DNA from: Aquanectria penicillioides
Lineage: Eukaryota; Ascomycota; Sordariomycetes; Hypocreales; Nectriaceae
Assembly: GCA_003415625.1 (NCBI GenBank)
Contig: PYIU01000007.1
Span: 2,852,001 to 2,916,000 of the forward strand
DNA: 64,000 nt
Reading direction: 5' to 3'
Shown: one piece after another, positions 57,492 to 64,000 of the stretch
How positions within the stretch are numbered: position 1 is the stretch's first letter
Layout of the letters: the number at the start of each line of letters is the position of its first letter
Notes under the pieces: model-generated
Database searches by the model: none
What the model was told of the DNA's origin: nothing
What the model saw: only the letters and a program-made list of their open reading frames with translations
Made by a program: the position numbers and the translations under genes

Positions 57492-58659
57492 CTCCCTTTA
57501 AGCTTAATTAAGGGCTTATCCTTAAGTGCTATTATAAGGCTATTTTAATCTTTTTTATATATATATTCTTTATATAATTATAAAAATTTTTTTTTATTGC
57601 TAAAGCAATTATTTACTTAAATAAGACTTTTTATTATAGCTAAAGGCATTACTATAAGCTTTTATAAATATTATTTATATTTATTTTAGTATTTTTAATA
57701 TAATATTTTTTTTAATTTTAGCCTTAATTTTAAAGTATTAATAAAAAAGCAATATAATAGGCCTATTAATAGCTTTATAAATATATTAATAATATTTTTA
57801 GTAAAAGAAATATATTATAGTTTAATTATATTATTTTTAATAGCCTTTTTTATAAAGTAATACTATATTTAAATATACTTTATATAAATATAAAATTTAG
57901 GGTTATATATTAGCTTTATAGTGCTTTAGTTATTTATAAAAATTACTATTAAAGCAATTAATAAGCTATTAAGTTTCTCTATAAAGCTCTTTATCTATAT
58001 AACTTATAATACTGCCTTTATTAATATATAATATTTAGCTTTTATTAAGGACTTTATTATAGTCTTTTAATGCTTATTAAACTATATAATTAAGCCTTTA
58101 TTTATAAAAAATATATATTTTTTAGTTAATTATATTATTTTTAGGCAGTTAGTATAGTTAGAATTATAGTAGCTATAAAAATTAAATAGATTACTATAGA
58201 ACTTTTCCTTAAGGCAGTAATAATAAATAAAGTAATTAAAGCTCCCTTTAATATATTGCAGTATTCTTTTTATAGCCTTAAGTTATTGCTTGCTTAAGCT
58301 ATTTAAAAAGCATACTTAAAGACTATATATAAAGGCTAAATTAGGCTAGCTTTACTATAAGAGATAGTTAACTTTTTCTACTATTAATATATATTCTTTA
58401 TTAATAGCCTTTATACTAAAGATATTAATTGCCTTAATTAAATAATAGGTTTCTATTTCTATTAATATATTTATAGCTTTATAATTAAAGTATTTAAATT
58501 ACTTAAAAATGCTTATTATATAGTTTCTTTATAATAATATAAGCAATTTATCTTCTTTTGCTATAATAGCTATATTTAAAAAAAGCTTAAGAAATTTAAA
58601 TAACTTTATCTTTACTTTTTATATAAGTTTATTAATAAAAGTATTTATATTTTTATTAT

Positions 58660-58700
58660 TATTAGTAACTATAAATATATTATCTATATATATAGCTATA
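58660..58700 (-). pseudogene. Reverse-transcriptase relic of the outer element
   Basis: The minus-strand reading gives AIYIDNIFIVTNNN, with YIDN where copia RTs have YVDD. Stops lie nearby. Its place, near the 3' end in minus orientation, fits the copia order. Confidence 0.55.
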
Positions 58701-61168
58701 ATAATCTTTTTACTTAATCTATATAAACTATAGTATTGCTTTATAGCCTCTTAAGGCTTAATTTATTAAGTATTTTCTTTAGTTTCTTTTATTATTATTA
58801 AGCACTTTACTTAAGGCTATATAAAGCTATAAGTAACTATATAATATACTTAATGCTTTATTTATAGCTTACTTTTTTAATTAAGTATTTATACTTTAGA
58901 TCCTTAAAGAACTTATTAAATAAAAGGAAGGTTATAATATAGATATCTTCTTTTAGCTTTTTATTTAAGTATACTATAATTATATTATTCTATAATAGCT
59001 TTTTTTAGTTTATATAGTATAAGTAAATAGTATTCTTTAAAAGTTAGCTTTTATAATAAAGAAAAAGGTCTTTTAATAATTAATGCCTTTTTTTTGCATA
59101 AAGCTATATACTATAAGTTAAGCTTTATATATAATTATTATACTATTTTTATCTTTTTTATATTAATTTATTTACTTTACTATAAGTAGTTTTTTGCCCT
59201 TTAGTAACTCTCTCTTTAAAATAAATTTAAGTATACCTTTATTAATAAAGGTATAAATCTCTTTAAAGAATGCCTCTTTTTAAAGGTTAGTATTTAATTA
59301 ATTAAAAGCATTATAGACTATAGTTAGGTTAGTATTAATATAAGTAGCTAGAATTTGCTTTTTTATAGCTATTATTAGCATTATAAAGTATTTCTTAAAG
59401 TTATTAAATACTTCTTTTAGCTATAATTAAATAATCTCTTTATCTTTTGCTATAAGCAGTAAAATAGGCTTATAGAATATTATATATATTATTATAATAA
59501 CTTTTTTTATCTTAAAGTTTTAAATTCTATATGCCTTAATTCCTTAAAATTCTATAAGGATTCCTTTTTAACTATAAGGTAGTATTTTCTTAAATCTATT
59601 GCACTTTTTCTATTTAATATAAATAAATGCCTTTAACCTTAAAATCTATAGATACTTAATATTTAGTATATATTCCTTTTTTAGGATTAAATCTATAAAG
59701 TAAACCTTATAAAGGGTCTTTTAGTTTAATAACCTTATTGCTATAATATTAATAATATATATAACTATAAGAATAATTTCTTTTTATAGCCTAAAAGGGA
59801 TATTTATTATTATTATTATATTTCTTACTTTCTTTTAAATTATATAATTTGCCTATTTAATAAAGCTATTTTATTTATAGCTATATAGCAATATAATAAT
59901 TATAGGGATTTCTATCTTTAAAAGGAGTTTATTAACCTTTCTATTAATAAATTTATAGCTACTATTAAACTATATCTTTTAGGGTAAATTATAGGCTATA
60001 ATAGTTTTAAATACTAAAAGATCTTTTTTTATTAAGGTAATAGTATTACTTTTCTTCTTAAATAAATTACTATAAAAGTAATAGCTTTTATTATTAATTA
60101 TAAGCTTAAGATACCTCTTTCTATTATATATATATAGACTTAACTCTATAAGGTCTATATAAAGGAGGTTAAATATATAGTCTACTTTCTTTTATAGTAT
60201 CTTTAATAAAAACCTTATGCTTTTAGCAAGCTTATAGTCTTTATAAAGTATATTAAATAGCTTATAATTATTAAGTCTACCTTTTATAACCTTAAAGGTA
60301 TAATTAAGGGCTTTTTAATCTATATAAATAAGTCTTTAATACTATATTCTTGCTTTAAACTATTCTATCTATATTAGCATTATCTTAAAAGTAAAGTAAT
60401 AGCTTATTATACCTTTTATTGCTTTAAGTAAAAACCTTTAATTAAAGATATTAAGGGTTATAAAGATCTTACTATTACTATTAAAGATCTTATTTTTAAT
60501 TATATAATTGCTAAAAAGATAGACTTTTTTACTAAAAATTATATTTAGTAGAAAATCTTTAATAAAAACTATATCTTTAAGTATTATAGTTCTTATTCTC
60601 TCTCCCTTTATAAATAGTATAATTACTGCTATTTCTATAGCTATAGGATATATAGTGTCTTTATTTATAAAAATTAATATTATTTTATTAAGTTTATACT
60701 ATTTATTTTCTTTAAATTATTTAAAATTATTAATAGTATATATATTAGCTTTTAAATCCTAAAGCTAATAGTCTTTTTAATTAATAAGGCTTAATTTTAT
60801 AGATATTAAAATAATAATAAAATTACTATTTCCTTTAGCCTTTAATATAGCATTATTATTAATATTAAAGGGACTATATAATTACTATTTTAATAGGCTA
60901 GAAATTATTGCTATAATTGCCTTTTCTATTAATAACTTTATAAAAGCATTATTAAAGAACTTTCTTACCTTTAAGCCTTTATAATATATAAAAATAGTAT
61001 TATTATTATTATTAAAGTTATTTTTAGCTTTCTTTATATTTTTAGCATTTTATTTATTTAATTCTATATATAAAGCAGTTTTTTTAGTCTTTTTAATAGT
61101 TTTATTACTATTATTTTTCTTTTTTAACCTTTTATTCTTATTGCCTTTACTTTCTTTCTATAAAAATA

Positions 61169-61212
61169 AATAGTTCTTTATAATATAACCTTTTTAATTA
61201 TAATTAAAGTAT
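61169..61212 (-). pseudogene. Gag zinc-knuckle relic of the outer element
   Basis: The minus-strand reading is Y-x2-Y-x4-Y-x4-Y (KYFNYN, a stop, KGYIIKNY). This is the CX2CX4HX4C spacing with all four metal ligands turned to Tyr. RIP does exactly this to TGT/TGC and CAT/CAC codons, and a CAA turned TAA explains the stop. Confidence 0.65.
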
Positions 61213-62472
61213 TTACTACTCTTAAAATCTCTTTTATAATTATTCTTTTTATTTAATTAAGTACTTATTTATATACCTTTTTTATTACTAAAGTCTTTAT
61301 TTTTCTTTTAAAAAGTCTATAGACTTTTAGCTTTATTAATAAAGTCTTTTTATATTTTATAAATAAATTAATATTTTCCTTTTTACTTATAGTTATATTA
61401 AAGTGTATTTTACTTAAAAAAGACTTTTTTAATACTATTTATAAACTTTATCTTTTTTAATATTTAAAGAGCTTATTGCTAGCTTTAATAATACTATTTA
61501 TAATATAGTAAAAGTTATTAATATAACTTTAGACCCCTTATAGTTTCTTTAGAGTTAAAAACTTTAATTTTTAATAAAGGTTAGCTAAGCTTTATTAAAA
61601 CCTTATATTATTATACCTTTTTATTAATAGCTTAATAGCCTTTATATTAATTTTTATTAAAAATAATAATAGCTTTAGTTTTTATAAAACTACTATTTTT
61701 ATAATAGTAATTAAATGCATTTTTTTTAAATATAAAATTTTAATTTTTTTATATTATTTAATAGTAATTATAATATAAAAGAAATATCTTTTTTAAGCAA
61801 TTTAATTCTTTAATCCCTTAAGTATATTATCTCTTTTTATTTTAAAGTTAAAATTAATAAAATCCTTAATTTTAATTAATTATAAATTTATAATTTTCTT
61901 TTTACTTAAAGTAAGCTCTATTAATATTTCTTTATTCTTTAAGAAATTAAATATTTTATTTAAAGCTTTTAAAGGCTCTTTTAAAATATAAAAGAATTAA
62001 TTTCTTTAATACTTAAAGCTTTTATTTTTATTATCTTTTACTTTAAATTTTAATTTATCTTTAGGCTATATTTTATATTTAATCTTTAATTTATTTTTAA
62101 TTTTTTAATTAAAATACTTTTATAGCTTTTATATTTACTATATTATCTTTATTATTTATTGCATTATAATATTTAAATTTAATTAAGTTTTTTATAAATC
62201 CCTTTTAATAAGCTTTATTAATTTTTTAAAAAAAAGTAAAAAATCCTTAAGATTATTTTCTTTTTTAATAAAATCTTTTTTATTATTAATCTATTTAATT
62301 GCTTTAATAATAGGGATTAGCTTTAAGGCTAGCTTTAAAGCTATTACTTAAATCTTAAGACTTTAATTAATTAATATTATAAGTATTAACTTTAAAAAAT
62401 AAACTTTAGGTTAATTTAAACCTTTTAAATAGCTATAATTTCTTCTTAAATTAAAGCTTTAGGCTTATAATC

Positions 62473-62731
62473 TATAAATAATATATAGGTATATATAGAG
62501 ATAGTTATAGTAGGCAATATATGCAATAGATTGGTTTAGATCAATTAGGATTTATAAGAAATAGCTAAATAGTAGTCGCAGAATGCAATCACCTATTTAC
62601 AGTGCAGGGATTCCCTTATAAGGATATATGGCCTTAAGACCTAGGCCCACAAGGCCCCCAAGGTCGGCTTGTGGCCGGCCGCTATGTCTGTAGCGACGAC
62701 CACCTTCGCCCGGCCGCTATATCCGTCAACA
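62473..62731 (-). repeat. Right LTR of outer element
   Basis: Complete 259-bp LTR, not interrupted. Its inner 117 bp is RIP-mutated (TATAAATAATATATAGG) while its outer 142 bp keeps GC-rich sequence such as GGCCGGCCGC and CGCCCGGCCGC. The edge of mutation therefore falls inside the LTR. Confidence 0.9.
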
Positions 62732-64000
62732 CTTTGGCTATAAGTTTGGCTTGAGATGGAAGTTTTAGCAGTTAGGATCCATCCCAGGGAGTTAGTTGGT
62801 GGATGGAATCCCAAGACCCTGTAGGTTGCTATGCGTGCCCATTGTCCACCGCCGACTCAGCAATCCACCCTTTCCTACCCTAGACGGGCTCCTAGTCCGC
62901 AGGTAAAAGCTCACAGCCAGAAATAAGGACAATGTTTCAAGGGCTACCGAGGTGAATGAACTTCACTAGGTATAACGAAATTAAAATTTGGTGGTCCTGC
63001 CACACCCATTTCCATGCTTGTATAATATTTCAAGGTGAATGGCGAGGGAGCGTGATTTGGTCTGCATGAAACAGGAGGCAGTCGGGGATCCCTCTGGGAA
63101 CTCATTCAGGACTGAGGATAACTCTGACGCTCTTAGACCCAGCTGTTCATATTGGCCTAGGGACTTGGCCTCATTGTGCACTGTCGACATCTCAGGCCGT
63201 GGCATAGGAACAACAGCGTTGTCGTGAACATTGCCATGTATCTTGACGCTCGTCCTCCACTCACGGACCTCACCCCATAACGTCCAATTTGGCTGCCTTT
63301 TATGCAATGACTTTAGCGCTGGGGTTTGCATCACGCAGCTGAAGGGGAACCCGGAGATAACGGGCCCGAGACTCACCCCGACATCACGACAACGCTCCAG
63401 CGACACTGTGGTCGTAATCTCTACCAAAACCGAGCCCCATGCCTTTGTCCGAATCTCTCAGCTGTGAAGCCTTGACAACTCCGCAGGGCAATGTGTCCTA
63501 GCTAGGCAACCTAAAATTTCCCACAGCTAGCCAATTTTGTCCTACCGAGCTTCGCCATGTCTGGGCTTCAAATTTTCTCCGCCATGTAGTTGGAGGGCGC
63601 GTTATGTTGGACCGTTTAACCACGAGGGCGGATTCGCCCAATACGAGCTCGCTGCTTTTATTGTTACAGGCTCTATCGCTCTATATAGTATGTCTCTCAG
63701 GCTCACATGACATGCATTTCTCATTGCAGCCCGGAAATCTAGGCCAGGAATTGCCTTCGTTTACCAACGCGGACCAGAATGCATCAGCACAATTCTTTGT
63801 TCAGTTTAGAGAGCAGAACCACCGAGAGAACTATCATGGGTGCTTAACTGCGAGGTAGACAAGAAAACTCGGACGATTCCATCCGGGTATATTCCCATCA
63901 TCGAATTAAAGTTCAGCCTTTCCCCACTATGTTCGTACCGTGCTCTTCTTTCTCCGCTCCGCTCCACTCGATGAATATACTCCAGTGTTTATGTGCGGAC
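62732..64000. other. Right flank, no convincing gene
   Basis: Composition returns abruptly to GC-moderate. Open frames at 62981-63427 (minus), 63231-63467 (plus) and 63604-63858 (plus) have no recognised motif and overlap each other in part. A TATA-like CTCTATATAG lies at about 63679-63688. Part of a gene could continue beyond the window. Confidence 0.4.

Larger units (their letters stand above)
50467..62731 (-). mobile_element. Outer LTR retrotransposon, Ty1/copia-like, minus strand, RIP-degraded
   Basis: The right LTR is 62473-62731 (259 bp). The left LTR is split by the inner element into 50467-50583 (117 bp) and 57350-57491 (142 bp), which add up to exactly the same length. Ends are TGTAAAC and TCAACA. 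Flanks are CTTTA on the left and CTTTG on the right, a 5-bp target duplication if the left copy carries one RIP change. AAAGGGAG, read on the minus strand directly before the left LTR, is a polypurine tract, so the element runs leftward. Read that way, a ruined Gag zinc knuckle (about 61.2 kb) comes before a ruined RT YxDD box (about 58.7 kb). Without the insertion it is about 5.5 kb. Stops fill every frame. Confidence 0.88.

Noticed and set aside
50584..62472. An AT-rich centromere core instead of mutated transposons
   Set aside because: LTR pairs, target duplications, purine tracts and RT/zinc-knuckle relics explain the block fully; nothing demands a centromere.
1..64000. CRISPR arrays or bacterial operons
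   Set aside because: No regular direct repeats with unique spacers of that kind were seen; the introns and gene content are those of a fungal nuclear genome.

Overview
The window is nuclear DNA of a filamentous ascomycete. Evidence: genes split by short introns (about 50-180 nt) with GTRNGT donors and CTAAC/CTGAC branch sites; a fungal gene set (Rho1, Get1, a Rud3-like golgin, an SMN protein, Nop15, mitochondrial L24, a GPI-type aspartic protease); and an AT-saturated block with the CpA-to-TpA signature of repeat-induced point mutation (RIP). A Sordariomycete, probably Hypocreales, fits best, but the species cannot be read from the sequence. Layout, 1-41.9 kb: a GC-moderate housekeeping region. 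In order: a partial four-helix membrane protein (minus), a SERF-like small protein (plus), a secreted cupredoxin protein (minus), SMN (minus) and Nop15 (plus) sharing a 318-bp promoter, a GRAB-domain golgin (plus), an unrecognised membrane protein (minus), Get1 (minus) and a prenyltransferase-alpha-like protein (plus) sharing a 282-bp promoter, a GPI-type aspartic protease (plus), a vacuolar amino-acid transporter of the AVT type (plus), a 35-residue Cys-rich microprotein (plus), Rho1 (minus) and mitochondrial ribosomal L24/Mrpl40 (plus). Several spacers of 2.6-5.6 kb are rich in microsatellites and homopolymers. Layout, 42-49.5 kb: gene-poor DNA holding what I regard as the most interesting content, a head-to-tail minus-strand array of four divergent copies of a small two-exon gene. 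All share a core close to ML-x-PFIYDTSSLQDRLIQ, and two end in peroxisomal-type tripeptides (AKL, SKL). I recognise no known family. Layout, 50.5-62.7 kb: two nested Ty1/copia-like LTR retrotransposons. A plus-strand element (224-bp LTRs, target duplication GCAGT) sits inside the left LTR of a minus-strand element (259-bp LTRs). Both are wrecked by RIP, yet the boundaries can be placed to the base. The last 1.3 kb shows no convincing gene. Three frame breaks (NOP15, MRPL40 and copy B of the small family) can each be explained by one base missing from a run of C. I therefore suspect assembly error before biology.
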